The notes under the pieces were generated by a model that saw nothing but the letters and a program-made list of their open reading frames with translations, ran no database searches and was not told the DNA's origin. DNA of 64,000 nucleotides from Pseudomonas fluorescens (GTDB lineage: Bacteria > Pseudomonadota > Gammaproteobacteria > Pseudomonadales > Pseudomonadaceae), in the NCBI RefSeq assembly GCF_902497875.1, contig NZ_CABVHY010000018.1, positions 1-64,000 on the forward strand, written 5' to 3'. Both the position numbers and the translations under genes were made by a program. This document shows positions 16,767 to 26,364 of the stretch, piece after piece. Positions within the stretch are counted from its first letter, which is position 1. Every line of letters starts with the position of its first letter.

Positions 16767-18658
16767 GCGCTTTGCTCCAACTGACGGCCCGCGCCGCGTT
16801 TTTTCAAATGAATCATCAACAGGGAAATCGCCGCCGGCGTGACCCCAGGGATCCGCGAAGCCTGACCCAGCGTCTCAGGTCGAGTTATCCCCAACTTGCT
16901 CTGAATTTCTTTCGAGAGACCGGAGATATTCGTGTAATCGATATCCACAGGCAATTTGGTGTCTTCACTGGCCCGCAGGCGAGCGATCTCGTCCTGCTGA
17001 CGATCAATGTAACCGGCATACTTGGTTTTGATTTCGACCTGTTCGGCCACCTGTGGATCGATTGCGCCGTTACCGGTGATCGCGATCAGCCCGGCGTAGT
17101 CAATTTCCGGACGCGTCAGCAGGTTCAGCAGGTTGTATTCGTGAGTCAGGGGCGTGCCGAATTTTTCGGCAATCGCATCGCCCTGCTCGGTGCCCGGGCG
17201 AACCCAGGTACTTTTCAGACGCTGTTCTTCCCGCTCGATGCTTTCGCGTTTGGTACAGAAAGCTGCCCAACGCGCGTCATCCACCAAGCCCAGTTCACGA
17301 CCTTTTTCGGTCAGACGCAGGTCAGCGTTGTCTTCGCGCAGGATCAGCCGGTACTCGGCGCGGGAAGTGAACATCCGGTACGGTTCTTGAGTCCCGAGGG
17401 TAATCAGGTCGTCGACCAACACCCCGATGTACGCTTCATCCCGACGCGGACACCAGCTGTCTTTGCCTTGTGCACGCAGTGCGGCGTTGGTTCCGGCGAG
17501 CAAACCCTGGGCGCCGGCTTCTTCGTAACCGGTGGTGCCGTTGATTTGTCCGGCAAAGAACAAACCACCGATCACTTTGGTTTCCAGGCTGTACTTCAGA
17601 TCCCGCGGATCGAAGTAATCGTATTCGATGGCGTAGCCAGGACGAACGATATGCGCGTTTTCCATCCCGCGAATCGACTGCACGATCTGGATCTGCACAT
17701 CGAACGGCAACGAAGTGGAAATCCCGTTCGGGTACAGCTCGTGGGTCGTCAGACCTTCCGGTTCGATGAAGACCTGATGGCTTTCCTTGTCGGCAAAGCG
17801 GTGGATCTTGTCTTCGATCGAAGGGCAGTAACGCGGGCCGATACCTTCGATGACCCCGGAATACATCGGCGAACGATCGAGGTTCGCGGCAATGATTTCG
17901 TGGGTTCGGGCATTGGTATGGGTAATCCAGCAGCTGACTTGCGCGGGATGCTGTTCCTTGGAACCGAGGAACGACATCACTGGAATCGGCGTGTCGCCCG
18001 GTTGCTCGGTCATCACCGAGAAATCCACAGAACGACCATCAATTCGCGGCGGGGTGCCGGTTTTCAGGCGTCCGACCCGCAAAGGCAGTTCACGCAGACG
18101 TTGTGCCAGGGCAATCGAGGGTGGATCACCCGCTCGGCCACCGGAATAGTTCTGCATCCCGATGTGGATAAGTCCACCGAGGAAAGTCCCGGTAGTCAAT
18201 ACCACCGAGTCGGCAAGGATTCGCAGGCCCATCTGGGTCACAACGCCGCGGACTTGATCCTGTTCAACGATCAGGTCATCGCAGGCTTGTTGAAATATCC
18301 ACAGGTTGGGCTGGTTCTCGAGGATTTCGCGAACAGCCGCCTTGTAGAGAACCCGGTCGGCCTGAGCACGGGTAGCGCGCACGGCTGGGCCTTTGCGGCT
18401 GTTCAGTACGCGAAACTGAATACCACCCTTGTCGGTCGCCATGGCCATCGCGCCGCCAAGGGCGTCGATTTCCTTGACCAGATGACTTTTGCCAATGCCG
18501 CCAATCGCCGGGTTGCAGCTCATTTGCCCGAGGGTTTCCACGTTATGCGTAAGCAGCAGGGTTTTCACCCCCATGCGTGCTGACGCTAGTGCTGCCTCGG
18601 TACCGGCATGACCGCCGCCGATGACGATCACTTCAAAACGGGAAGGGAAATCCACCAC
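16763..18658 (-). CDS. mnmG: tRNA uridine 5-carboxymethylaminomethyl modification enzyme MnmG
   Basis: MnmG (GidA) with MnmE installs the cmnm5 group on wobble U34 of several tRNAs. The 631-residue protein opens with the FAD-binding VIGGGHAGTEAALASARMG, has GPRYCPSIEDK and GLFFAGQINGTTGYEEAGAQG, and ends with the helical MnmE-binding domain. Length is normal. The gene heads the mnmG-rsmG-parA-parB unit and is preceded by a 500-bp origin-like gap. Confidence 0.98.
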   Translation of the reverse strand: MVDFPSRFEVIVIGGGHAGTEAALASARMGVKTLLLTHNVETLGQMSCNPAIGGIGKSHLVKEIDALGGAMAMATDKGGIQFRVLNSRKGPAVRATRAQADRVLYKAAVREILENQPNLWIFQQACDDLIVEQDQVRGVVTQMGLRILADSVVLTTGTFLGGLIHIGMQNYSGGRAGDPPSIALAQRLRELPLRVGRLKTGTPPRIDGRSVDFSVMTEQPGDTPIPVMSFLGSKEQHPAQVSCWITHTNARTHEIIAANLDRSPMYSGVIEGIGPRYCPSIEDKIHRFADKESHQVFIEPEGLTTHELYPNGISTSLPFDVQIQIVQSIRGMENAHIVRPGYAIEYDYFDPRDLKYSLETKVIGGLFFAGQINGTTGYEEAGAQGLLAGTNAALRAQGKDSWCPRRDEAYIGVLVDDLITLGTQEPYRMFTSRAEYRLILREDNADLRLTEKGRELGLVDDARWAAFCTKRESIEREEQRLKSTWVRPGTEQGDAIAEKFGTPLTHEYNLLNLLTRPEIDYAGLIAITGNGAIDPQVAEQVEIKTKYAGYIDRQQDEIARLRASEDTKLPVDIDYTNISGLSKEIQSKLGITRPETLGQASRIPGVTPAAISLLMIHLKKRGAGRQLEQSA

Positions 18659-19195
18659 GCACCTCGTGCCTGCTTCTGAATGGGTAAAAAGGGATGGGTT
18701 ATTGGGCTAGGCGGCAAGTATAGGGACTTCGCCTCTCCTAAAGAACCCTTTGCACAAAATTTAACCAGCTGTGGATAATCACGGATAATAGAAATTAAAA
18801 GAGAGAAAAGTATTAAATCTTTGTTTTTATGTTTATTTCTACTGAGGCACATTTCTGTGGATAGATTGCTACAGGCCTTTATATACAATGTGTACAGAGG
18901 TTCAAAAGTCTGTGGTCATGTGGGTATGAGGCCGTTGGATAACCGGTTTAAGCCTGTGGGTAAAAGAGGTGCTTATCCACAGGCGGGGTTTTCCTCAGTT
19001 TTGAGGCCCTGTTATCAACTGGGCCTAAGGGTAGTTATTCACAGGGCTTAATTCACAGAAAAACCGCTGGCAAGGCAAATCCCGACCACAGAAAATCCGC
19101 CGAGGTCGATAAATTCCACCAGGCAGTTCAGAAAAAGGCTCAGGAAGAAGGAGAACAGACAGGCGCCAACGGCCTGTCTGTGGACAACAGAGGGG
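18659..19195. other. origin-like intergenic region upstream of mnmG with DnaA boxes
   Basis: This gap has two perfect DnaA boxes (18770-18778 on minus, 18973-18981 on plus), three one-mismatch boxes (18856-18864, 18955-18963, 19035-19043) and an A+T-rich stretch at about 18776-18850. It must also hold the mnmG promoter. The word tgtacagag at 18891 recurs in the oriC-type region at 23383. No gene is evident. Confidence 0.6.
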
Positions 19196-20566
19196 TTACT
19201 TACCGATGCAGAAGCTGGAAAAGATCCGTCCAAGCAGATCATCGGAGCTGAATGCGCCGGTAATCTCGCCCAAAGACTGCTGCGCCTGACGCAAATCCTC
19301 GGCCAGCAGCTCACCAGCGCCGGCAAGGGTCAATTGCGCACGACCGTGCTCGAGTGAGGTACTGGCATGGCGCAGGGCTTCCAGGTGGCGTCGGCGAGCG
19401 CTGAAGCTGCTTTCCGAGGTCTGTTCATATCCCATGCAGGCTTTGAGGTGGTCGCGCAGCAACTCCAGGCCTTCGCCGGCGGACCTGGCACTGAGGCTGA
19501 TCGTCACGTGGCCATCCTCACTGACTTCCAGGGCGATTGCTTCGCCGGTAAGGTCAGCCTTGTTGCGGATCAGGGTCACTTTGGCTGGATCCGGTCGCTG
19601 TTCGAGGAATTCCGGCCACAGGGCAAACGGATCCAGGGCTTCAGGTGCCGTTGCGTCGACCACCAGCAAGACCCGATCAGCCTCGCCAATGGCCTTGAGC
19701 GCCCGTTCTACACCAATCTTTTCGACCTGATCATCGGTATCGCGCAAGCCTGCGGTGTCGACCACGTGCAACGGCATGCCGTCGATGTGGATATGTTCAC
19801 GGAGGATATCCCGGGTAGTCCCGGCAATTTCCGTAACAATGGCTGCCTCACGACCGGCCAGGGCGTTGAGCAGACTGGACTTGCCGGCATTCGGCCGACC
19901 GGCGATCACCACGGTCATGCCGTCACGGAGCAATGCCCCCTGCCCGGCTTCACGCAACACGGTGGATAACTCTTCGCGCACGTTATCGAGCATATTCAGA
20001 ACATGCCCATCCGCCAGGAAGTCGATTTCTTCCTCCGGAAAGTCGATTGCCGCCTCGACATAGATGCGCAGACTGATGAGTTTCTCGGTCAGGTTATGCA
20101 CACGCTGGGAAAAAGCCCCTTGCAGCGAGCGCAGCGCATTGCGCGCTGCCTGTGCCGAACTGGCTTCAATCAGGTCGGCAATGGCTTCGGCCTGAGCCAG
20201 GTCGAGTTTATCGTTGAGGAACGCACGCTCGCTGAATTCCCCCGGGCGTGCCAGTCGACAGCCCAATTGCAGACAACGCTGCAGCAACATGTCGAGCACG
20301 ATCGGACCACCGTGGCCCTGAAGTTCGAGTACATCTTCGCCGGTAAATGAATTCGGCCCCGGGAAATACAGGGCAATCCCCTCATCGAGGACTTCATTGT
20401 GCTCACTGAAAAACGGACCGTAATGGGCATAACGCGGTTTCAGTTCACGGCCGCTGATGGCTTTCGCTGCGATACTTGCGAGCGGCCCGGAGATACGGAC
20501 GATGCCCACGCCGCCGCGACCTTGAGCAGTAGCAACGGCGGCGATGGTTTCACGAGGGACATTCAT
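19196..20566 (-). CDS. mnmE: tRNA modification GTPase MnmE
   Basis: MnmE (TrmE) is the GTPase partner of MnmG. With ATG at 20566 (MNVPRETIAAVATAQGRGGVG) the protein has 456 residues, the usual length; six extra upstream codons are unlikely. It shows the N-terminal tetrahydrofolate-binding domain, the G1 loop GRPNAGKSSLLNAL (about 223-236), DTAGLRD (G3), NKAD (G4) and the C-terminal CIGK whose Cys is characteristic. It is separated from mnmG by 537 bp and from yidC by a terminator. Confidence 0.98.
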   Translation of the reverse strand: MNVPRETIAAVATAQGRGGVGIVRISGPLASIAAKAISGRELKPRYAHYGPFFSEHNEVLDEGIALYFPGPNSFTGEDVLELQGHGGPIVLDMLLQRCLQLGCRLARPGEFSERAFLNDKLDLAQAEAIADLIEASSAQAARNALRSLQGAFSQRVHNLTEKLISLRIYVEAAIDFPEEEIDFLADGHVLNMLDNVREELSTVLREAGQGALLRDGMTVVIAGRPNAGKSSLLNALAGREAAIVTEIAGTTRDILREHIHIDGMPLHVVDTAGLRDTDDQVEKIGVERALKAIGEADRVLLVVDATAPEALDPFALWPEFLEQRPDPAKVTLIRNKADLTGEAIALEVSEDGHVTISLSARSAGEGLELLRDHLKACMGYEQTSESSFSARRRHLEALRHASTSLEHGRAQLTLAGAGELLAEDLRQAQQSLGEITGAFSSDDLLGRIFSSFCIGK

Positions 20567-20598
20567 AAACCAATATCCAGACAAAAGTGACAGATAGC

Positions 20599-20623
20599 AA
20601 AACGCCCCACTAGGGGGCGTTTT
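20599..20623 (-). terminator. terminator after yidC
   Basis: A 10-bp stem (AAAACGCCCC / GGGGCGTTTT) with a 5-nt loop and terminal T residues on the minus strand lies 23 bp beyond the yidC stop and ahead of mnmE. Confidence 0.85.
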
Positions 20624-20645
20624 GAGTGGTTATCAACAGAGTAAG

Positions 20646-22328
20646 TTACGCAGCGGCATTTTTGGTAGCGGCTTCGACCTTACGGGTGATGTACCACTGT
20701 TGGGCGATCGACAAAACGTTGTTCACTACCCAGTACAGCACCAGACCAGCCGGGAACCACAGGAAGAAGAAGGTGAAGATGATTGGCATCATTTTCATGA
20801 CCTTCGCCTGCATCGGATCCGGAGGAGTCGGGTTCAGCTGCTGCTGGATGAACATGGTTGCACCCATGATGATCGGCAGAATGAAGAACGGATCCTTGAT
20901 CGACAGGTCAGTAATCCACAGCATGAACGGGGCCTGACGCATTTCCACGCTTTCCAGGAGAACCCAGTACAGCGAGAGGAAAACCGGCATTTGCACAAGA
21001 ATCGGCAAGCATCCACCCAGCGGGTTGATCTTCTCTTTCTTGTACAGCTCCATCATCGACTGCGACATTTTCTGCCGATCGTCGCCATGTTGCTCTTTCA
21101 GAGCCGCCAGTTTCGGCGCTACTGCACGCATGCGAGCCATGGATTTGTAACTGGCTGCCGACAGCGGGAAGAAGATCCCTTTGATCAGCATGGTCAGGAA
21201 GATGATCGACCAGCCCCAGTTACCCACCAGCGCGTGGATATTTTGCAGCAACCAGAAGATCGGCTGGGCAATGAACCACAGAATGCCGTAGTCGACGGTC
21301 AGTTCCAGACCTGGGGACAACTCTTTGAGTATGTCCTGGCTTTTCGGACCGGCATAAAGCGTAGCAGTGGTTTCAGCCTTGGCACCTGGCGCGATGGTCA
21401 ACGCCGGGCCGGTGTAACCAATGATGTAATTGCCTTTGCTGTCTTTACGGGTCTGGACGAGATTGTTTTCGCCCTTCGCCGGAATCCACGCAGTCACGAA
21501 GTAGTGTTGCAACCAGGCAACCCAGCCACCTTGAACGGTTTCTTTCAGCGCGGCCTTGTCCATGTCACCCATCGACACTTTCTTGTACGGCTCGTTACTT
21601 GTCCACAGGGCGGCGCCCAGGTAAGTCGCGGTGCCGGTGGCAGTGCTGGAAGAAGGATCGGAACTGGCGTCGCGCTTCAATTGCGCGAACATTGCACCGG
21701 ACCAGGGCTGAGCGCTCTGGTTGTCGATGATGTAGGAAACACCTACATCGTAATTACCGCGTTGCAAGGTGAAACGCTTGATGTAGTTGACGCCGTCCTT
21801 GCTGAACTTCAGGTCCACGACCAATTGGTCCTGACCGTCAGCCAGTTGATAAGTCTTCTTCTCGGACGAGAATACCGGGCGACCCGCTGGACTGGCATCC
21901 GGTCCATTGGTGCCGATCAGACCGCTTTGCGCAAGGTAGGTCCGTTCATTGCCGTTGTCGAACAGCTGGAATGGAATTTCCGGGTGATCCTGACGACGAG
22001 GATAAAGCGGCAGCTTCAGCTGGGCGATATCACCACCTTGTGGATCGACACCCAGATCGAGCACATCCGTTTTGATCTGGATGAGATCTTTGCTTACGGC
22101 GACCGGTGCTTCGGCGGGGGCACTGGTATCGCTTGCCGCGCGAGGAATGTCGTCACTGACGGAAGCGCTTTTACCAGTCGCCGTTTCCGGTAGGCCCGGA
22201 GCGGTAGAGCTGGCGGCAACATTCTGAGTCGGCAGGGCAGCCTGGCCATAGTCCTGGTTCCATTTAAGGACCATAACGTAGGTCACGATTGCCAGGGCGA
22301 CGATCAGGATCGTGCGTTTAATATCCAT
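20646..22328 (-). CDS. yidC: membrane protein insertase YidC
   Basis: YidC inserts and folds inner-membrane proteins, including the ATP synthase c subunit. The 560-residue protein has an N-terminal signal-anchor (RTILIVALAIVTYVMVLKW), a large periplasmic domain (about 60-345) and the C-terminal insertase core with NWGWSIIFLTMLIKG, the cytoplasmic hairpin MARMRAVAPKLAALKEQHGDD and PDPMQAKVMKMMPIIFTFFF. It starts 2 nt after the yidD stop in the rpmH-rnpA-yidD-yidC unit. Confidence 0.98.
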   Translation of the reverse strand: MDIKRTILIVALAIVTYVMVLKWNQDYGQAALPTQNVAASSTAPGLPETATGKSASVSDDIPRAASDTSAPAEAPVAVSKDLIQIKTDVLDLGVDPQGGDIAQLKLPLYPRRQDHPEIPFQLFDNGNERTYLAQSGLIGTNGPDASPAGRPVFSSEKKTYQLADGQDQLVVDLKFSKDGVNYIKRFTLQRGNYDVGVSYIIDNQSAQPWSGAMFAQLKRDASSDPSSSTATGTATYLGAALWTSNEPYKKVSMGDMDKAALKETVQGGWVAWLQHYFVTAWIPAKGENNLVQTRKDSKGNYIIGYTGPALTIAPGAKAETTATLYAGPKSQDILKELSPGLELTVDYGILWFIAQPIFWLLQNIHALVGNWGWSIIFLTMLIKGIFFPLSAASYKSMARMRAVAPKLAALKEQHGDDRQKMSQSMMELYKKEKINPLGGCLPILVQMPVFLSLYWVLLESVEMRQAPFMLWITDLSIKDPFFILPIIMGATMFIQQQLNPTPPDPMQAKVMKMMPIIFTFFFLWFPAGLVLYWVVNNVLSIAQQWYITRKVEAATKNAAA

Positions 22329-22330
22329 GA

Positions 22331-22576
22331 TTACTCGGCCATCGAAGAAGAACGGGAGGTAGGGATAGATGGAACCGGGTCATAACCACCGGGATTCCAC
22401 GGATGACAGCGACCTAAACGACGAAAGGCCAGCCAGCCACCGCGCAGAAGGCCATGATTTTCTATGGCTTCATACGCGTAGCAGGAACAACTGGGGTAGA
22501 AACGACAGTGACTGGCCATCAGAGGACTAATGGCATAGCGATAAAACTGGATCGGAACGAGTGCCAGTTTACGCAT
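22331..22576 (-). CDS. yidD: membrane protein insertion efficiency factor YidD
   Basis: A small amphipathic membrane-associated protein that helps YidC-dependent insertion. The 81 residues show the family core RYAISPLMASHCRFYPSCSCYAYEAI and LGRCHPWNPGGYDPVP with its conserved cysteines. Its start overlaps the rnpA end by 8 nt and its stop is 2 nt before yidC. Confidence 0.95.
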   Translation of the reverse strand: MRKLALVPIQFYRYAISPLMASHCRFYPSCSCYAYEAIENHGLLRGGWLAFRRLGRCHPWNPGGYDPVPSIPTSRSSSMAE

Positions 22577-22970
22577 CGGGACTGTCTACCCCTACAGTTT
22601 CGGTTTTGACTGCTGGTACTGGCGTGCTGCGTGCCAGACGCTTCCAGAGTTTGCCGAAATGCTGAATCAATTCGGGGTTTTCTACGTCACCCAAACCTTT
22701 GCGCGCGACGATAACGATGTCCCAACCGACCAGAGAATCCTGGTGGAGGCGAAACGATTCGCGCATCAGACGTTTGAGGCGATTGCGCTCAACGGAGAGC
22801 TTTACGCTCTTTTTCCCGATCACTAACCCCAATCGGGGGTGATCAAGATCGTTGTTTCGCGCAAGGAGCAGGAGATTTTTCCCCGGAACCTTGCCGGTGG
22901 GGGAGTCAAAGACTGCCTTGAAATGCCGGGGAGTCAGCAAACGCTTTTCCCGACTGAAGTCCTGACTCAC
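22569..22970 (-). CDS. rnpA: ribonuclease P protein component
   Basis: The protein subunit of RNase P, which trims the 5' leader of tRNA precursors with the M1 RNA. The signature RNRLKRLMRESFR is present, preceded by FSREKRLLTPRHFKAVF. The frame is open for another 32 codons upstream, but that part lies across rpmH; I chose GTG at 22970 (VSQDFSREKR), 16 nt after the rpmH stop, which gives 133 residues, the usual size. The SD is weak. Confidence 0.93.
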   Translation of the reverse strand: MSQDFSREKRLLTPRHFKAVFDSPTGKVPGKNLLLLARNNDLDHPRLGLVIGKKSVKLSVERNRLKRLMRESFRLHQDSLVGWDIVIVARKGLGDVENPELIQHFGKLWKRLARSTPVPAVKTETVGVDSPDA

Positions 22971-22986
22971 CACCAGTACCGGATTA

Positions 22987-23121
22987 TCAAACTGCCAGAC
23001 GCGCACGACCTTTGGCGCGACGACGCGACAGGACTGCGCGGCCGTTTTTGGTAGCCATGCGAGCACGGAAGCCGTGAGTACGGGCGCGTTTGATGGTGCT
23101 TGGTTGGAAAGTACGTTTCAT
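22987..23121 (-). CDS. rpmH: 50S ribosomal protein L34
   Basis: L34 is a very short basic protein of the large ribosomal subunit. Translating the minus strand from ATG at 23121 gives MKRTFQPSTIKRARTHGF followed by RARMATKNGRAVLSRRRAKG and a short basic end, 44 residues in all, the exact family length. CCAGGTAA stands 8 nt before the start. It is the first gene of rpmH-rnpA-yidD-yidC and borders the oriC-type region, the arrangement known in pseudomonads. Confidence 0.97.
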   Translation of the reverse strand: MKRTFQPSTIKRARTHGFRARMATKNGRAVLSRRRAKGRARLAV

Positions 23122-23686
23122 GTCGTGTTACCTGGTTCGTCCACAACGGGCCGGAATGGCCCCCGTTTTAAGAGACCGGCGATTCTAGAGAAAGCACGCC
23201 TCTAGGTCAATTTCCAACCAGCTTTTCCTTCAATTAGATATCTGAGGGGTTTTGCCGTCGGACACGGGATCGCTAGATATAGAAATAAAGAAGGGAATTA
23301 TTTAAAGCTTTTCTGTAATGCTTATAAAAGCTAGGGTCGGCATCTTCTGTGGATAAGTGCCTTTAGACCTTCTAATCCGCGCTGTACAGAGAATGACAAC
23401 CATGGTGGAAAACGGTGGTCAGCCTGTGCTGCGCTATCGGATAAGCTGTGCGTGGAATGGCAGGTTATCCACAGGCAGGTTATCCACCGAGTTTACCCCC
23501 CACTTGTACAATGAGCTTAGGTAGGCTTATCCACAGGGCTTATCCACATACCATTGGTCGTGTTTTTTTCAGTTAAGGCGTTGATTCTTCGTGCTCCCTG
23601 AACAACCTACATGTGGATAAGTGGACGCTCGGTCGCTACAATGGCGGCTGTTTTTGCCTCACCGGCTTTCAACTTAGGGGATATCC
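23122..23686. other. oriC: replication origin region oriC (rpmH-dnaA)
   Basis: The 565-bp gap between rpmH and dnaA holds five perfect DnaA boxes: 23348-23356 (minus), 23465-23473, 23527-23535 and 23540-23548 (plus), 23612-23620 (minus), plus a one-mismatch box at 23480-23488. An A+T-rich tract at about 23280-23335 (gaattatttaaagctttt...) is the likely unwinding element. The Pseudomonas origin is known to map in this gap. The dnaA and rpmH promoters must also lie here; a G+C-rich inverted repeat is at about 23145-23168 in the rpmH leader. Confidence 0.92.
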
Positions 23687-25201
23687 GTGTCAGTGGAACT
23701 TTGGCAGCAGTGCGTGGAGCTTCTGCGCGATGAGCTGCCTGCCCAGCAATTCAACACTTGGATCCGTCCACTACAGGTCGAAGCCGAGGGCGACGAGTTG
23801 CGTGTTTACGCACCGAATCGTTTTGTTCTCGATTGGGTCAACGAAAAATACCTGGGCCGCGTGCTCGAGTTGCTCGATGAGCACGGCAACGGCCTGGCGC
23901 CTTCGCTTTCCTTATTAATAGGCAGCAAGCGCAGTTCGGCACCTCGTGCTGCACCTAATGCGCCTTTGGCCGCCGCGGCTTCTCAAGCGCAGGCGGCTGC
24001 TGCACCCGTGGCCAATGCGCCGGCACCGAGTGCGCCTGCCAAACGGGCCACGCAAAAGGCCGCCGAGGTCAGCGAAGAGCCCTCTCGCGACAGTTTCGAC
24101 CCCATGGCCGGCGCCAGCTCGCAACAGGCCCCGGTACGCGCTGAGCAGCGCACCGTGCAGGTTGAGGGCGCGCTCAAGCACACCAGCTACCTGAACCGCA
24201 CCTTCACCTTCGAGAACTTCGTCGAAGGTAAGTCGAACCAGTTGGCCCGGGCTGCGGCCTGGCAGGTGGCCGACAATCCCAAGCATGGTTACAACCCGCT
24301 GTTCCTTTATGGTGGGGTTGGCCTGGGTAAGACTCACTTGATGCACGCTGTGGGTAACCACCTATTAAAGAAGAATCCGAATGCCAAGGTCGTGTACCTG
24401 CATTCCGAGCGCTTCGTGGCGGACATGGTCAAAGCGTTGCAGCTCAATGCGATCAATGAATTCAAGCGCTTCTACCGTTCGGTCGACGCGCTGCTGATCG
24501 ATGACATTCAGTTCTTCGCCCGTAAGGAACGTTCCCAGGAAGAGTTCTTCCACACGTTCAACGCTCTGCTTGAAGGTGGCCAGCAGGTCATTCTCACCAG
24601 TGACCGCTATCCGAAAGAAATCGAAGGCCTTGAAGAGCGCCTCAAATCCCGCTTTGGCTGGGGCCTGACGGTCGCCGTCGAGCCGCCGGAACTTGAAACC
24701 CGGGTTGCGATTCTGATGAAGAAGGCAGACCAGGCCAAAGTCGATCTGCCCCATGATGCGGCGTTCTTCATTGCCCAACGTATTCGCTCCAACGTGCGTG
24801 AGCTCGAAGGTGCACTTAAACGTGTTATCGCCCACTCGCACTTCATGGGCCGCGACATCACCATCGAGTTGATCCGCGAATCCCTGAAGGACCTGCTGGC
24901 ACTGCAGGATAAACTGGTCTCTGTGGATAACATTCAGCGCACGGTCGCCGAGTACTACAAGATCAAGATTTCCGACTTGCTGTCCAAGCGCCGTTCGCGC
25001 TCGGTCGCCCGTCCACGTCAGGTAGCGATGGCATTGTCCAAAGAGCTGACCAACCACAGCCTGCCGGAAATCGGCGATGTGTTTGGTGGCCGAGATCACA
25101 CCACGGTCTTGCACGCATGCCGCAAGATCAACGAGCTCAAGGAATCCGACGCGGACATCCGCGAGGACTACAAGAACCTGCTGCGTACACTGACCACTTG
25201 A
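23687..25201 (+). CDS. dnaA: chromosomal replication initiator protein DnaA
   Basis: DnaA binds TTATCCACA boxes and opens oriC. The 504-residue protein starts at GTG (MSVELWQQCVELLRDEL; N-terminal domain I), has an Ala/Pro-rich linker (about 82-125), the AAA+ domain with Walker A GGVGLGKT at 209-216 and Walker B LLIDDIQFF, and the DNA-binding domain IV with RPRQVAMALSKELTNHSLPEIGDVFGGRDHTTVLHA. A perfect DnaA box lies inside the gene (24922-24930). It heads the dnaA-dnaN-recF-gyrB series. Confidence 0.99.
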   Translation: MSVELWQQCVELLRDELPAQQFNTWIRPLQVEAEGDELRVYAPNRFVLDWVNEKYLGRVLELLDEHGNGLAPSLSLLIGSKRSSAPRAAPNAPLAAAASQAQAAAAPVANAPAPSAPAKRATQKAAEVSEEPSRDSFDPMAGASSQQAPVRAEQRTVQVEGALKHTSYLNRTFTFENFVEGKSNQLARAAAWQVADNPKHGYNPLFLYGGVGLGKTHLMHAVGNHLLKKNPNAKVVYLHSERFVADMVKALQLNAINEFKRFYRSVDALLIDDIQFFARKERSQEEFFHTFNALLEGGQQVILTSDRYPKEIEGLEERLKSRFGWGLTVAVEPPELETRVAILMKKADQAKVDLPHDAAFFIAQRIRSNVRELEGALKRVIAHSHFMGRDITIELIRESLKDLLALQDKLVSVDNIQRTVAEYYKIKISDLLSKRRSRSVARPRQVAMALSKELTNHSLPEIGDVFGGRDHTTVLHACRKINELKESDADIREDYKNLLRTLTT

Positions 25202-25240
25202 TGAACACCAGCGCAGCTTATTAAGGCAAGGGACGAGACC

Positions 25241-26344
25241 ATGCATTTCACCATTCAACGCGAAGCCCTGTTGAAACCCCTGCAACTGGTCGCAGGCGTC
25301 GTCGAGCGCCGCCAGACCTTGCCGGTGCTTTCCAACGTGCTGTTGGTTGTCGAGGGCCAGCAATTGTCGCTGACCGGTACTGACCTGGAAGTCGAGCTGG
25401 TCGGTCGTGTGCAACTCGAAGAGCCTGCCGAGCCAGGCGAAATCACTGTTCCGGCGCGCAAGCTGATGGACATCTGCAAGAGCCTGCCAAACGATGCCCT
25501 GATCGACATCAAGGTCGATGAGCAGAAGCTGGTGGTGAAAGCCGGCCGTAGCCGCTTCACCTTGTCCACCTTGCCCGCCAACGATTTCCCGACGGTCGAG
25601 GAAGGCCCGGGTTCGCTGACCTGCACGCTTGCGCAAAGCAAACTGCGTCGTTTGATCGAACGCACCAGCTTCGCCATGGCTCAGCAGGACGTGCGCTACT
25701 ACCTCAACGGCATGCTGCTGGAAGTGTCTGCTGGCATCATCCGCGCGGTAGCCACCGATGGCCACCGCCTGGCAATGTGCTCGATGCAGGCCGATATCGG
25801 CCAGCCGGACCGTCATCAGGTCATCGTGCCGCGCAAAGGTATCCTGGAGCTGGCACGCCTGCTGACCGAGCCAGACGGTCAGGTCAGCATCGTCCTGGGG
25901 CAGCATCACATCCGTGCCACCACCGGCGAGTTCACCTTTACCTCCAAACTGGTTGACGGCAAGTTCCCGGATTACGAGCGCGTGCTGCCTAAAGGCGGCG
26001 ACAAGCTGGTACTCGGCGATCGTCAGGCGCTGCGCGAAGCCTTCAGCCGTACCGCTATTCTCTCCAACGAGAAGTACCGTGGCATTCGTCTGCAACTGGC
26101 CAACGGTCAGCTGAAGATCCAGGCGAATAACCCGGAACAGGAAGAAGCCGAAGAAGAAGTGGGAGTCGAATACAACGGCGGCCCGCTGGAGATTGGCTTC
26201 AACGTAAGCTACTTGCTCGATGTGCTGGGCGTGATGACTACCGAACAGGTCCGCCTGATTCTGTCCGACTCCAACAGCAGCGCATTGGTGCAGGAGTCAG
26301 ACAACGACGATTCGGCTTACGTTGTAATGCCGATGCGCCTGTAA
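25241..26344 (+). CDS. dnaN: DNA polymerase III beta subunit (sliding clamp)
   Basis: The clamp tethers DNA polymerase III and many repair proteins to DNA. The 367-residue protein has the three clamp domains, the RQTLPVLSNVL and ATDGHRLAMC motifs, and the typical C-terminus VVMPMRL that forms part of the partner-binding pocket. AAGGGACGAGACC precedes the ATG. It lies 39 bp after dnaA. Confidence 0.99.
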   Translation: MHFTIQREALLKPLQLVAGVVERRQTLPVLSNVLLVVEGQQLSLTGTDLEVELVGRVQLEEPAEPGEITVPARKLMDICKSLPNDALIDIKVDEQKLVVKAGRSRFTLSTLPANDFPTVEEGPGSLTCTLAQSKLRRLIERTSFAMAQQDVRYYLNGMLLEVSAGIIRAVATDGHRLAMCSMQADIGQPDRHQVIVPRKGILELARLLTEPDGQVSIVLGQHHIRATTGEFTFTSKLVDGKFPDYERVLPKGGDKLVLGDRQALREAFSRTAILSNEKYRGIRLQLANGQLKIQANNPEQEEAEEEVGVEYNGGPLEIGFNVSYLLDVLGVMTTEQVRLILSDSNSSALVQESDNDDSAYVVMPMRL

Positions 26345-26364
26345 ACATGCTCAGCAGAAGCTAG

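Noticed and set aside
22971..23066. N-terminal extension of rnpA
   Set aside because: It overlaps rpmH out of frame; rpmH is certain and RnpA has its normal length from 22970.
24365..26095. 576-codon open frame antisense to dnaA and dnaN
   Set aside because: Covers two conserved genes in the opposite direction and shows no recognisable domain.
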